Source: an uncultured Oscillospiraceae bacterium (lineage in GTDB: Bacteria > Bacillota > Clostridia > Oscillospirales > Oscillospiraceae). From it: a DNA stretch of 64,000 nt. Location: assembly GCA_934569225.1 (NCBI GenBank), contig CAKTKC010000002.1, positions 1 to 64,000 on the forward strand. Reading direction: 5' to 3'. Positions 42,842 to 52,147 of this stretch are shown here, piece by piece. Under the pieces are notes generated by a model. It was not told where the DNA came from and did not search any database. It saw only the letters and a program-made list of their open reading frames with translations. The stretch's first letter is position 1. Every line of letters begins with the position of its first letter. A program made the position numbers and the translations under genes.

Positions 42842-45800
42842 ATGAAGAAGAAAATTCTCGCGCTGTTCCTCTGCTGCGTGATGGTGATCGGTCTGCTTCC
42901 CGCGACGCTGGCCTTTGCCGCCGAGACCGAGCTGAAAGTCGATGCGGACACGGTTTCTCTGAAGACAACGCAAATGAAGACGCTGACAGCCGACGCTGGA
43001 GAACTCACCGGGCGCTATCAGTGGCAGATTCAGGCAGGCGAGGGTGTTTGGGTCAACATTCTCGGCGCGAACGAAAAGACCCTGACCCTCAATTATGGCC
43101 TTGTTGCCAGCCTCCTCCTGAACAACACCGCCAGAATCCGCTGCCGCATGACCACCGACGGCAAAACGTTGGACAGCAATGTGGTAACGGTGGAGATTCA
43201 GGCCGACACGGCCGTGCGCAAGGCGCCCGCCATGTCTCCCGCCATCGGGACGGTCACTTCCGAAGCGAAAGCCCTGGGCGATCCGATCATCATCCCCGCC
43301 CAGACCGCCGCCCCGGCGGCTGACCAGACCCCGGCGGACGACACCGTCCAGGCAGCCGACCAGCCCCAGGCGGCCGATTCCGTCGAAGGGGACGAGTCTG
43401 CCCAGCCAGAAGCACCCCCCCAGGACAACGGCACCGGCGACACCCCCGCCACCCCGACCACGTATAGCATTATCATCAATTACGTGTTCCAGGACAACTC
43501 GCAGGCCGCAAACCCCTGGACAGCCACGGTTGCGGCCGGAAGCAGCTACAGCCAGGAAATCGAAAGCCCTGTTGTGGTCGGCTATGAGCCTGATCAAAAG
43601 ACGGTTAAGGTTGATGTAACCGATATTAACGAAAATAAGACCTACACCGTTATATACAAACCCACAACGGTAAACTTCATAGTCAAGCACTACCAGCAGA
43701 ATGTCACCAACGACGATTACACGCTAAAAACGACGGAGACAAAGCAGGGCTTTACCGAAGACGCGGTTGGCGCAAACCTTGCCACAACCTACGAAGGCTT
43801 CTACTCCCTGCTCTATGATACCACGACCAAAATCGCGGCAGACGGCAGCACGGAAGTCGAAATTAAGTATGACCGCTACTACTATCTGATGAACTTCGAT
43901 CTGGGCGGCGGCTACGGCGTAGAACCCATCTACGCCCGCTACGGCACGCCTATCACCGTAGGCACCCCCACCAAACCCGGCTACACCTTCGGCGGCTGGG
44001 ATGAGACGATTCCCGCTACCATGCCCGCGAAGAACACGACCTTTACGGCGAAGTGGACAGTAGACGGTCAAGCCAAGGTCACAGTTGTTGTCTGGGGCGA
44101 AAACGCGGATGATGAAAATTACAGCTACATCAAGAGTTCCGAAATTCTGGCAAAGCCCGGAACAACCCTGACAAAGGATAACTTGACCAATATCCTGATT
44201 TGTGACAAGGAGGAGCATGACCACGTAGCGTCCGGATGTACGCAGATTTGTAACCATGTGCACACGTTGACCTGCTACGGCTTGCGTGCGAATGCCCAAA
44301 GCTGTAACCCCAATGATGAAACAGCATGGTGGTGCGATAGCAAGCCTGAAACCTATTTTGCACAGCTCGGCATTGAAGATGGCTACCTTTACTACGACGA
44401 TGAAAACGCAATGGTATCGTCTAAAGATAATTACTACCTGCGATTTAACGGAGCGTATTATCAACTGAGCGAGAGGCAGTTCAACAAACTGAAAGGTGAT
44501 CAGGTTGGTAGCACCAGTGACAATACGAATAGTTATCCTGATTACTATTACAAGTACAAAATCAATGCCAGTGGCATGAGTTGCTCACACACCCATACCG
44601 ATTCCTGCTACTCCTGCGGCAAGGCGGCTCATAAGCATGATGCAAACTGCTATACTTCTCCGCTGGATATGGATACGACACTCTGGAAGCTCGTAAAATG
44701 CGATGAAGTAACGGTTGCAGCCGATGGCACAACCATCATCAACGTGTATTACGACCGCGTAGAGTATGATGTTAAATTCTTCACTCGTGATAGAAATCCG
44801 ACTGAGTACACGCAGTATCGGATCACCGCAAAATGGGGACAGAATATTCTCAACAAATGGCCTACACACAATGGAAGTTCCAGCTGGTATGTGTCAAGCA
44901 GTGGTAGCGTGTGGCAAAACAGTATTCAGGTGATGCCAGTTGGCGGTGCTTCTTTCTACGGCCCCAAGAGCGGTAATAGCTCATATACTGCATCGTTTTA
45001 TGTGGAGGTACTGCCAGGCGAAAATGGCATAAACCATAATGGTGTTTTGTATAAACTCCACCATCAGGATACCAGTTCCAGCAGCGGCACCGTAACTGAT
45101 GAGGATCATTACGAAATTAAAGGTTTTACTTACAAAGAAGGAACATCCAATGGAAGCAGTTTTGGCGGTGCGAAATTCTACTATATTCGTAACAGCCATA
45201 AGTTGGAATTCTTTAACCGTACTGGTGTGATTGATGAAAAAACAAAGACAGTTAAGTATGAAGAGCCGCTGAAGAATTACTACTTCGAGCCGGACTATCC
45301 CGCTGATCTTGAGCCGAATGCTTATGTGTTCGACGGCTGGTACACCACGGCGGGATGCTACGAGGGTTCCGAGGCCAAAATTGACGCTACCATGCCCGAC
45401 TCTGATGTGATCCTCTATGCCAAGTGGACGCCAAAGACCCACAAGGTCACGACCTGGCTGACGAATGAGATGAAAACGCCTGTCAATGTTGGGGATACCG
45501 ACTCCAACGTGCAGACGGTTGCCCACGGCACCCAGGCCACAAAACCCGCTGACCCCACCAACGGTGAATACGTTTTTGTCGGTTGGTTCTACAAGGACAA
45601 TGGCGTGGAAAAGGCGTTTGATTTCTCCATGCCTGTCAACCGCGATCTCGGCCTCTACGCCAAGTGGAGCTCCAATAAGCTGGTGGCCTATACCATCAAG
45701 TACGCCGTAAAAAATGCGGATGGCACGCTCACCTATATTGCGGATGACACCACTGGCAGTGCTTTGGCTGGCAGCACCAAGACCTTCGATGCCAAGACCG

Positions 45801-47233
45801 GCATGGAACTGAATGCAGATTACCAGACCGGCTATTTCCCCAAGACCAGCAGCCATTCTCTCACCATGGATATCAACGGAAATAATGAATTCACCTTTAT
45901 TTACGTTCCAAAGGCAAGCGTAAAGTACACCGTCCGTTACCTGGATAAGGCAACAGGCGAACCTGTTGTTGTGAATGGTGTTTCCACGCCGGATAAGAAG
46001 AAGGAAACCACCGACGCAGTCGTGACCGAAACCTTCAAGCAGATCACTGGCTATGCTCCCGACGCTTACCAGAAGCGGCTGGTTCTGTCTGCTAACGAAG
46101 AGGAAAACGAGATCATCTTCTGGTATACCAAGGATGAGATTCACGCCCCGGTGCAGATCATCCACTGGACGCAGAATATCGCGGGCGACGGCTACACCGA
46201 GTATCAGAGCAGCACGAACCTGAACGGCGTGATCGGGCAGACGTATACCGAAGCCTCGCTGACGATTCCGGGCTTTAACTACAACGCGGATCCGAAGAAT
46301 CCGATGACTGGATATCCCGCGCAGGCTTCGGGTAAATTGACTCCGGAAGGTCTTGTGCTGAATCTGTACTATGACCGCATTGAGTACCCCTACGAATTCA
46401 GATTCCTTGAGCAGGGGACGGATACAAAGTTTGCTGAACCTGTTACCGGAAGCGCCCGCTATCAGGCACGGGTAACGCAGCAGGCAAAGGACATTCCCGG
46501 CTACACGCTGGTAAGTGCGGAGAATCAGTACATCGACATTGCCATCGAAGACGGCACAACGGCGGTCAAGAACGTTAGAATCTTCTACTACACTGAGCAG
46601 ACGGTAGAAATCAAGTACGAGGTCGTAGACCCCACCGGCTGCGGCACGCTGAATCCCTATCAGGAATCTCAGATCAAGGTCATCAACGGCACAGTGAACG
46701 GCTCCACGCCCACGGCGAAATCCGGCTACAAGTTCGTCGGCTGGTACAAGGACGAAGCCTGCACGCAGGCTGTTGATAGCAGCTGGGTTGACGCGAACAA
46801 CAAGTTGACCCCGCAGAAGACCGAGAAATTTGGTGTGGATAAGGACGGCAAGGACATCATGGGCTACAAGGCCGCGACCTACTACGCCAAGTTTGAACCT
46901 GATGTGGCAGACCTGACCATCACCAAGACTGGCTGTGAGGGTATCGACGAGAACCAGTCCTTCATCTTTGAAGTTAAGGGCGATAACGGATATACGGGCA
47001 AAGTCGTGATCAATGGCAATAATTCCGTGACCATCAAGGGACTGAAAATCGGTAAATATACCGTCAAAGAAGTGACCGAATGGAGCTGGCGCTATACTCC
47101 GAATGGAGGAAACACTCAGTCCATAACCTTGCAGCCCACAGGGGATAACAAAGTTGATTTTGTGAACATCCGTAGCAACGACAAGTGGCTGGGCGGCGAC
47201 GCGTACAAGAAGAACGAATTTGTGAATAGGTGA
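42842..47233 (+). CDS. Large repeat-containing secreted adhesin (1463 aa)
   Basis: A conventional signal peptide (LFLCCVMVIGLLPATLAFAA) is followed by an Ig-like domain and a Pro/Ala/Gln-rich linker (about residues 145-200). A MucBP-like unit (IIINYVFQDNSQAANPW) comes next, then several InlB-type/Listeria-Bacteroides repeats (PGYTFGGWDETIPATMP; YVFDGWYTTAGCYEG; YVFVGWFYKDNG) and another MucBP unit (KYTVRYLDKATGEPV). A Cys/His-rich insert holds repeated HTHTDSCY-like motifs (about residues 455-610). The C-terminal 90 residues look like a prealbumin-type domain with ITKTGCEG. No LPXTG anchor is present, so it is probably held by the fibre proteins beside it. Confidence 0.88.
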   Translation: MKKKILALFLCCVMVIGLLPATLAFAAETELKVDADTVSLKTTQMKTLTADAGELTGRYQWQIQAGEGVWVNILGANEKTLTLNYGLVASLLLNNTARIRCRMTTDGKTLDSNVVTVEIQADTAVRKAPAMSPAIGTVTSEAKALGDPIIIPAQTAAPAADQTPADDTVQAADQPQAADSVEGDESAQPEAPPQDNGTGDTPATPTTYSIIINYVFQDNSQAANPWTATVAAGSSYSQEIESPVVVGYEPDQKTVKVDVTDINENKTYTVIYKPTTVNFIVKHYQQNVTNDDYTLKTTETKQGFTEDAVGANLATTYEGFYSLLYDTTTKIAADGSTEVEIKYDRYYYLMNFDLGGGYGVEPIYARYGTPITVGTPTKPGYTFGGWDETIPATMPAKNTTFTAKWTVDGQAKVTVVVWGENADDENYSYIKSSEILAKPGTTLTKDNLTNILICDKEEHDHVASGCTQICNHVHTLTCYGLRANAQSCNPNDETAWWCDSKPETYFAQLGIEDGYLYYDDENAMVSSKDNYYLRFNGAYYQLSERQFNKLKGDQVGSTSDNTNSYPDYYYKYKINASGMSCSHTHTDSCYSCGKAAHKHDANCYTSPLDMDTTLWKLVKCDEVTVAADGTTIINVYYDRVEYDVKFFTRDRNPTEYTQYRITAKWGQNILNKWPTHNGSSSWYVSSSGSVWQNSIQVMPVGGASFYGPKSGNSSYTASFYVEVLPGENGINHNGVLYKLHHQDTSSSSGTVTDEDHYEIKGFTYKEGTSNGSSFGGAKFYYIRNSHKLEFFNRTGVIDEKTKTVKYEEPLKNYYFEPDYPADLEPNAYVFDGWYTTAGCYEGSEAKIDATMPDSDVILYAKWTPKTHKVTTWLTNEMKTPVNVGDTDSNVQTVAHGTQATKPADPTNGEYVFVGWFYKDNGVEKAFDFSMPVNRDLGLYAKWSSNKLVAYTIKYAVKNADGTLTYIADDTTGSALAGSTKTFDAKTGMELNADYQTGYFPKTSSHSLTMDINGNNEFTFIYVPKASVKYTVRYLDKATGEPVVVNGVSTPDKKKETTDAVVTETFKQITGYAPDAYQKRLVLSANEEENEIIFWYTKDEIHAPVQIIHWTQNIAGDGYTEYQSSTNLNGVIGQTYTEASLTIPGFNYNADPKNPMTGYPAQASGKLTPEGLVLNLYYDRIEYPYEFRFLEQGTDTKFAEPVTGSARYQARVTQQAKDIPGYTLVSAENQYIDIAIEDGTTAVKNVRIFYYTEQTVEIKYEVVDPTGCGTLNPYQESQIKVINGTVNGSTPTAKSGYKFVGWYKDEACTQAVDSSWVDANNKLTPQKTEKFGVDKDGKDIMGYKAATYYAKFEPDVADLTITKTGCEGIDENQSFIFEVKGDNGYTGKVVINGNNSVTIKGLKIGKYTVKEVTEWSWRYTPNGGNTQSITLQPTGDNKVDFVNIRSNDKWLGGDAYKKNEFVNR

Positions 47234-47250
47234 GAAAGGAGGCGGCAGTT

Positions 47251-47826
47251 ATGTATCAAGGAGCATATGTGAAAAGACGCAGAAAGTCAAAGGTTCGCAT
47301 GAACAGAGCGACTGTTCTGCTCATGGCCATTCTCATGCTGATCGGCGTGGTAGCCGGTTCCACCGTCGCCTACCTGATCACAAAAACAGACGGTGTAGCA
47401 AACACCTTCGAGTACGGCAAGGTTTCCTGCGATGTGGGGGAAACTTTCGACGGAACGACGAAGAAGGATGTCTACGTTACGAACACGGGCAATATCAGCG
47501 CATACATCCGGGCAACATACGTTATAAACTGGTTGGACACGGATGGGAATATTGTCGCTTCCGTCCCTGATGGGTACAGTTACTCACTTACGCTAAATCC
47601 GGGTAACAAATGGAAAAAAATCGGCGACTATTATTACTATCCGGATCCTGTCGCTCCCGACCATTTGACAGACGGAAGCTTGCTGACCTGTACAGTCGAG
47701 TATCCGCAGGATTTGGCGAACCCGGAATACACACTTTCCGTCGAAATCCTGGCGACCGCCGTTCAGAGTGAACCTGCGAACGCGATATCTGAAGCATGGG
47801 GCGTCACACCCTCATCGTTCAATTAA
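47251..47826 (+). CDS. SipW-dependent-type surface protein, copy 5
   Basis: 191 aa from the ATG at 47251 after AAAGGAGG. A long basic start (KRRRKSKVR) leads to LMAILMLIGVVAGSTVAYL, then TDGVANTFEYGKV. The mature part has VYVTNTGNISAYIRATYV. It lies between the adhesin and the sortase-substrate gene. Confidence 0.85.
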   Translation: MYQGAYVKRRRKSKVRMNRATVLLMAILMLIGVVAGSTVAYLITKTDGVANTFEYGKVSCDVGETFDGTTKKDVYVTNTGNISAYIRATYVINWLDTDGNIVASVPDGYSYSLTLNPGNKWKKIGDYYYYPDPVAPDHLTDGSLLTCTVEYPQDLANPEYTLSVEILATAVQSEPANAISEAWGVTPSSFN

Positions 47827-47838
47827 GGGGGCGGCAAT

Positions 47839-48549
47839 ATGAAAAAGCTATATAGAGCAATCTTTTCGCTGGTTCTGATGCTGCTTCTTGTCTCGAGCCT
47901 GACCATGACCGCCTTCGCCCAGAGCGCCCAGTCCGGCGCGGACATCGTCTACAAGGGCAAGAACAAGCTCATCATCACCCCGAAGTCCGGCAATCACACC
48001 AGCACCGACCTGTTCGGCAATTTCAAGGCCGTGATGCCCGGCGACTCGAAGACCGAGACCGTCACCTTCCGGAACGAAAGCACCACCGCCCGCACCAATT
48101 ACGTGAAGCTGTACATCGTGGCCGTCCCCCACGGCGAGAGCAACATCCCCGTGGACAAGCACATCACCGACGTGGACGCCATGAACGAGTTCCTTTCCAA
48201 TTTCAACATGACCGTGGAACAGGGCGGCAAGGTGATTTTCGACGGCGCGCCCAATGAAGTGGGCACCTTCGGAGGCACCGGCTGTTTGCTTGGCACCTTC
48301 CGCAAGGGCGAGGGGACGACCCTGACCGTGACCCTGACCATGGACATCGAGGCGGACAACACCGCCGCGAACCAGGAGGGAGAGGTGGACTGGAAGTTCA
48401 TCACGGAGGAATATACCTCATCCAAGGATCCCCTGATCCAGACCGGTCAGATTAACCGACCCATCTGGGTGCTGGGCATCGCCGGACTTGTTCTGGTGGC
48501 TCTCGGCATCGTGATGCTGGCAAAGAAAAAGGAGCGGAAAAATGCCTAA
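47839..48549 (+). CDS. Cell-wall-anchored protein with sortase-like sorting signal
   Basis: The 236-aa protein has an ordinary signal peptide ending TMTAFAQ, a beta-rich body, and a C-terminal sorting signal: PLIQTGQ, a hydrophobic helix IWVLGIAGLVLVALGIVML and the tail AKKKERKNA. IQTG takes the place of LPXTG. It overlaps the sortase gene by 8 bases, so it is the likely substrate and could anchor the fibre. Confidence 0.82.
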   Translation: MKKLYRAIFSLVLMLLLVSSLTMTAFAQSAQSGADIVYKGKNKLIITPKSGNHTSTDLFGNFKAVMPGDSKTETVTFRNESTTARTNYVKLYIVAVPHGESNIPVDKHITDVDAMNEFLSNFNMTVEQGGKVIFDGAPNEVGTFGGTGCLLGTFRKGEGTTLTVTLTMDIEADNTAANQEGEVDWKFITEEYTSSKDPLIQTGQINRPIWVLGIAGLVLVALGIVMLAKKKERKNA

Positions 48550-49165
48550 GAAATTGGGCATTGCCGTGATAGCAGTGGGAGCAGTGCTGATTTTGTCAGC
48601 ACTGTTTCTGCTCATGTACAACCGCTGGGAGGACGCCCGCGCCGGTCAGCAGTCCGAGGACGCGCTGGCGAGCGTCGAGGCGGCCATTGCGGCACGGCCG
48701 ACGGAGGCGGCTGCGGAAACCGCCCCGGAGGAGACGGAGACCGTCCCCACCGAGCCGCCCCTCGACCCGGAAATGCCAACGACCGTGATAAACGGCTATG
48801 CATATGTGGGGTATCTGGAGATTCCCACGCTGGAATTAAAGCTGCCGGTCATGTCCACGTGGGACTATACCCGACTGCAAATTGCCCCCTGCCGCCAGTT
48901 TGGCTCGTCCAGGACGGACGATCTTGTGATTGCCGCACACAATTACCCGACGCACTTTGGCCGCCTCAAGGAGCTGTCAGAGGGCGACACCGTCATCTTC
49001 ACGGACATGGAGGGCATCGTCAACACCTACAGCATCCAGCGAATTGAAACGCTGAATCCGGATGCGGTGGACGCCGTCCAGAACAGCGGCCACGATCTGG
49101 TGCTCTACACCTGCACCAAGGGCGGCAAAACCCGGGTGACGGTGTTCTGCGACCGGACAGATTGA
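48542..49165 (+). CDS. Sortase
   Basis: The 207-aa protein has an N-terminal membrane helix (residues about 5-26), a Glu/Thr/Pro-rich stalk and a sortase domain with GYLEIPTLELKLPV, catalytic His in VIAAHNYPTHF, Cys in LYTCTKGGKTRVTVFCDR, and the conserved Arg after it. It fits class D or B sortases. It closes the operon and probably attaches the upstream protein. Confidence 0.9.
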   Translation: MPKKLGIAVIAVGAVLILSALFLLMYNRWEDARAGQQSEDALASVEAAIAARPTEAAAETAPEETETVPTEPPLDPEMPTTVINGYAYVGYLEIPTLELKLPVMSTWDYTRLQIAPCRQFGSSRTDDLVIAAHNYPTHFGRLKELSEGDTVIFTDMEGIVNTYSIQRIETLNPDAVDAVQNSGHDLVLYTCTKGGKTRVTVFCDRTD

Positions 49166-49265
49166 CGGGGTGGGGAGTTTGTAAATCCTGCACTTTGCAG
49201 GCTACCATTTCTGTGCGTTGTTTTGTATAATATTACTACAAATCAATAAACAGGAGGTAACTATC

Positions 49266-49478
49266 ATGGCATTTTCTCTCGACAGCAAAGTAAAGGACAT
49301 TCTGAAAAACCCGGACGCAGCGGCTGTTCTGGATAAGTACAGCCCCGATGCTTCCAAGAACCCCCAGATGAAGCTTGTCGGCGGCCTGACGCTGCGCAAG
49401 CTGGCAAGTTTTCCCCAGTCTGCGTTTCTGAAGCCCCATTTGGAGGAACTGGACAAAGAACTTCAGGCAATTGAGTAA
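49266..49478 (+). CDS. Small conserved hypothetical protein (70 aa)
   Basis: ATG at 49266 with CAGGAGG upstream and a TATAAT -10 near 49225. The sequence DSKVKDILKNPDAAAVLDKY ... NPQMKLVGGLTLRKLASF is a small helical domain I have no function for. The strong ribosome site and perfect terminator show it is a separate gene. Confidence 0.78.
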   Translation: MAFSLDSKVKDILKNPDAAAVLDKYSPDASKNPQMKLVGGLTLRKLASFPQSAFLKPHLEELDKELQAIE

Positions 49479-49488
49479 TTGCTGTCCG

Positions 49489-49520
49489 CGAAAAGGAGCC
49501 TGACGTCAGGCTCCTTTTCG
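49489..49520. terminator. Perfect palindromic terminator
   Basis: CGAAAAGGAGCCTGAC pairs with its exact complement GTCAGGCTCCTTTTCG just after the 70-aa gene. Confidence 0.85.
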
Positions 49521-49542
49521 TATTCCGGAAAGGGGTAATATT

Positions 49543-50406
49543 ATGGATATCAAAGAATTGTTTGGATATGAAGGCAAAACAGTCGTCGTCTCCGGCGCTT
49601 ATTCCGGCATGGGGCTGGCCGCGGCGCGACTGCTGCATGAACTTGGTGCGCGTGTCTATACGATTTGCCGCCGGAATGGACGGCACAATCAGCTTGACTT
49701 CCCTGTCGCAGGGGAGTTTTATGCGGATTTTGGCGTGAAGGAGGATCTGGACAGGCTTGCGGGCGAGCTTCCGGAAAGAATCGACGCCATATTTCTCTGC
49801 CACGGGATCGCGCTGAAAGCCGATGCTTCCAATGCGTTGGAGGTGCAGAAGGTCAATTTCCTCGGACACAAATATCTGCTGGAAAAGGTGCTGCCCAAGG
49901 TCGTGGACAACGGCTCTGTCAACATCATTGCTTCGACCGGCGGCTTTGGATGGCAGGATTCCTTTGCGGACTGCGCGGCGGTCGTGAATGCGCCCAGCTA
50001 TGAGGCGGCGCTTGATTGGTACGCGGCGCACCCGGAAACAATCCAGAACGGGTATGTTTTTTCCAAGCAGTGCCTGTGCGCATATGTCAAAATGATGGTT
50101 CACGCGCCAGAATACATTGACCGGAAGATTCGTCTGAACGCCATCAATCCCGGAAATACCCTTACGGGTCTGACGGACGACTTTAACCGGAACACCTCCC
50201 CCAGCGGAAACGCTGACGAGGGCAAGGCCGTCATTGAGGCAATCTTCCTCGACAGTTGGAACGGGCGCTGGGCGACGGCGGAGGAAATGGGATATCCTCT
50301 TGTTGCCATCGGCAGTCAGATTTTTTCCTATATGAGTGGCCAGATCATCTATTTTGACTATGGCATGAGCAGCGTCTGGGAAACGGACGCGCTGGATGGC
50401 GACTGA
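49543..50406 (+). CDS. SDR-family oxidoreductase
   Basis: The 287-aa protein is a short-chain dehydrogenase. The cofactor loop is VVSGAYSGMGLAAARLL (GxxxGxG type), CHGIAL takes the place of NAG, the catalytic serine region is NIIASTGG, and the YxxxK is in GYVFSKQCL. It is convergent with two other SDR genes of the same cluster. Substrate unknown. Confidence 0.9.
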   Translation: MDIKELFGYEGKTVVVSGAYSGMGLAAARLLHELGARVYTICRRNGRHNQLDFPVAGEFYADFGVKEDLDRLAGELPERIDAIFLCHGIALKADASNALEVQKVNFLGHKYLLEKVLPKVVDNGSVNIIASTGGFGWQDSFADCAAVVNAPSYEAALDWYAAHPETIQNGYVFSKQCLCAYVKMMVHAPEYIDRKIRLNAINPGNTLTGLTDDFNRNTSPSGNADEGKAVIEAIFLDSWNGRWATAEEMGYPLVAIGSQIFSYMSGQIIYFDYGMSSVWETDALDGD

Positions 50407-50421
50407 CTTTGTACGCAAAAT

Positions 50422-50455
50422 GGGCGGTTCTCCAATCGGAGAACCGCCCGTTTTT
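50422..50455. terminator. Terminator between convergent SDR genes
   Basis: GGGCGGTTCTCC pairs with GGAGAACCGCCC over AATC, then GTTTTT. Confidence 0.88.
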
Positions 50456-50463
50456 ACGCTGTA

Positions 50464-51303
50464 TCAGATCTGCGGGACGAAAATCCCGGCGTTCTGGCCG
50501 CCGTCGGCGAGAATGTCCACGCCATTGATGTATCCTGCACCGGAGGAACACAGGAATGCGGTCAGCGCACCCATTTCATAGGGATGTCCCCAGCGTCCCG
50601 CAGGAATCAGCTCCAGCTGATTTTCGGCGGTTTCCGGCTGATTGTCAATGAGCTTCTGATGCATCGGCGTCAGATAGCAGCCGGGAGAAATGGACAGGAT
50701 GCGGCAGTGCTTTTCCGAAAATCTGGATACGTTTTTCTGGGTAAAGTAGATCACAAACTTCTTGGACATGGCATAAGCCAATCCCGCACGGAAAAATTCG
50801 CTTTCCTCATCCTCCGCCTCTCCGGCGAGAGACAGCAGCCGGTCGTAGAAATCCGGCGCATCCCACGCTTCAAACGCTTCCGTCCACTCGTCTGTCTGTG
50901 GCATGGTATAGGCAGCCACGGAGGAGAAATTGATCATTACACCGCCCTCGGCCAGAACGGGATAAAACGCTTCGACCATGTTCACGGTGCCCACCGCATT
51001 GATCCGGATGATGTTCTCCGTCGCCGTATCGCTGGGCGAGACGCCGGAGGTGTGGATGACCTGCTTCACATCGCCCAGCGAAGCGGCAAACGCAGCCAGC
51101 GCCTGCACCTGCGCACGGTCTGCGATGTCCGTTTTGCAGAGGCAGCTTTCCACGCCCAACTCATCCAGTTCGGCCTTGGCCGTTTCCATTTTGGCAAGGT
51201 TCCGCCCCGCAAGTACGATTGCGGAGGTCTTCCCCAGCTCTTTGCAGATTGCCTTTCCCATGCCGCCGTGGCCGCCTGTCACGACCGTAATTGTTTTCTT
51301 CAT
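50464..51303 (-). CDS. SDR-family oxidoreductase
   Basis: The 279-aa protein has VVTGGHGGMGKAICKEL as cofactor loop, NFSSVAAY with the catalytic Ser, and AYAMSKKFVIYF (YxxxK). IHTSGVSP replaces NNAG, and an insertion follows the serine (about residues 140-165). It is the last gene of the minus-strand operon starting at 54372. Confidence 0.9.
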   Translation of the reverse strand: MKKTITVVTGGHGGMGKAICKELGKTSAIVLAGRNLAKMETAKAELDELGVESCLCKTDIADRAQVQALAAFAASLGDVKQVIHTSGVSPSDTATENIIRINAVGTVNMVEAFYPVLAEGGVMINFSSVAAYTMPQTDEWTEAFEAWDAPDFYDRLLSLAGEAEDEESEFFRAGLAYAMSKKFVIYFTQKNVSRFSEKHCRILSISPGCYLTPMHQKLIDNQPETAENQLELIPAGRWGHPYEMGALTAFLCSSGAGYINGVDILADGGQNAGIFVPQI

Positions 51304-51375
51304 AAATGGCTCCTCCTTGTTTGATATGACACAGGCGGCTCGTCCGGAGCCGCCTGCACTGTGTTTACATTTTGC

Positions 51376-52137
51376 TCAGAAGCATGTCCAGCCGCCGTCG
51401 CATTTGATCTCTTCGCCGTTGACGTAGCGGGATTGATCGCTGGCCAGGAACAGAATGGCATCCGCCAGATCCTCCGGCATGGCAAGCTCTCCGGAGAACT
51501 CCAGCAGCTTGCTGGTTCTGCCAAATCCGAACTCGTCGGAGGGCGGCATGACCAGGGGAATGTCGGTTACGACGCCGCCGGGAGAAAGGGCGTTGCAGCG
51601 AATACCCTGCTCCATATACATGAACGCCGTGTTCTTTGTCACCGCCAGAACAGCGCCCTTGCTGGCACAGTAGGCCGCGCCTGCGGTCTGGTGCGTCGCG
51701 CCGACGGAGCAGACGTTGACGACCACGCCGCCGTCGCCCTGACTCAGGTACTGCCTGCATTCCTCCCGCAGGCCATACATCAGGCCGAAGGCGTTGATGC
51801 GGAACGTCTTTTCCAGCATTTCGTCGGACATATCCGCGATGGCCGTGTTGTCGTCCATCACGCCCGCGCAGTTGACGGCAACGTCCAGCCGCCCGAACGT
51901 CTCCACTGCCTTTTTCACCATTCCTACGGCTGACGCCGGGTCGCCGACATCTCCCGCATACCAGACAAGTTCGCCGGGGGCGTCCTTGCATTCCTCGGCC
52001 AGCTCTTTCAGGCGATCTTCCCGGCGGGCAACTGCCACAACCTTCGCGCCTTCCTGACAGAACAGTGCCGCCGTGGCGCGGCCAATACCGGCAGACGCGC
52101 CGGTCACGATGCAGACTTTATTTTCCAATCTTCCCAT
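51376..52137 (-). CDS. SDR-family oxidoreductase (classical type)
   Basis: The 253-aa protein is a textbook classical SDR: IVTGASAGIGRATA, VNCAGVMDD, NVCSVGATH and AYCASKGAV, ending with the NGEEIKCDGGW motif. An arginine after the second strand (ARRED) points to NADP(H) preference. It could be a hydroxysteroid or sugar-alcohol type enzyme; not decidable from sequence. Confidence 0.93.
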   Translation of the reverse strand: MGRLENKVCIVTGASAGIGRATAALFCQEGAKVVAVARREDRLKELAEECKDAPGELVWYAGDVGDPASAVGMVKKAVETFGRLDVAVNCAGVMDDNTAIADMSDEMLEKTFRINAFGLMYGLREECRQYLSQGDGGVVVNVCSVGATHQTAGAAYCASKGAVLAVTKNTAFMYMEQGIRCNALSPGGVVTDIPLVMPPSDEFGFGRTSKLLEFSGELAMPEDLADAILFLASDQSRYVNGEEIKCDGGWTCF

Positions 52138-52147
52138 AATTTCCTCC

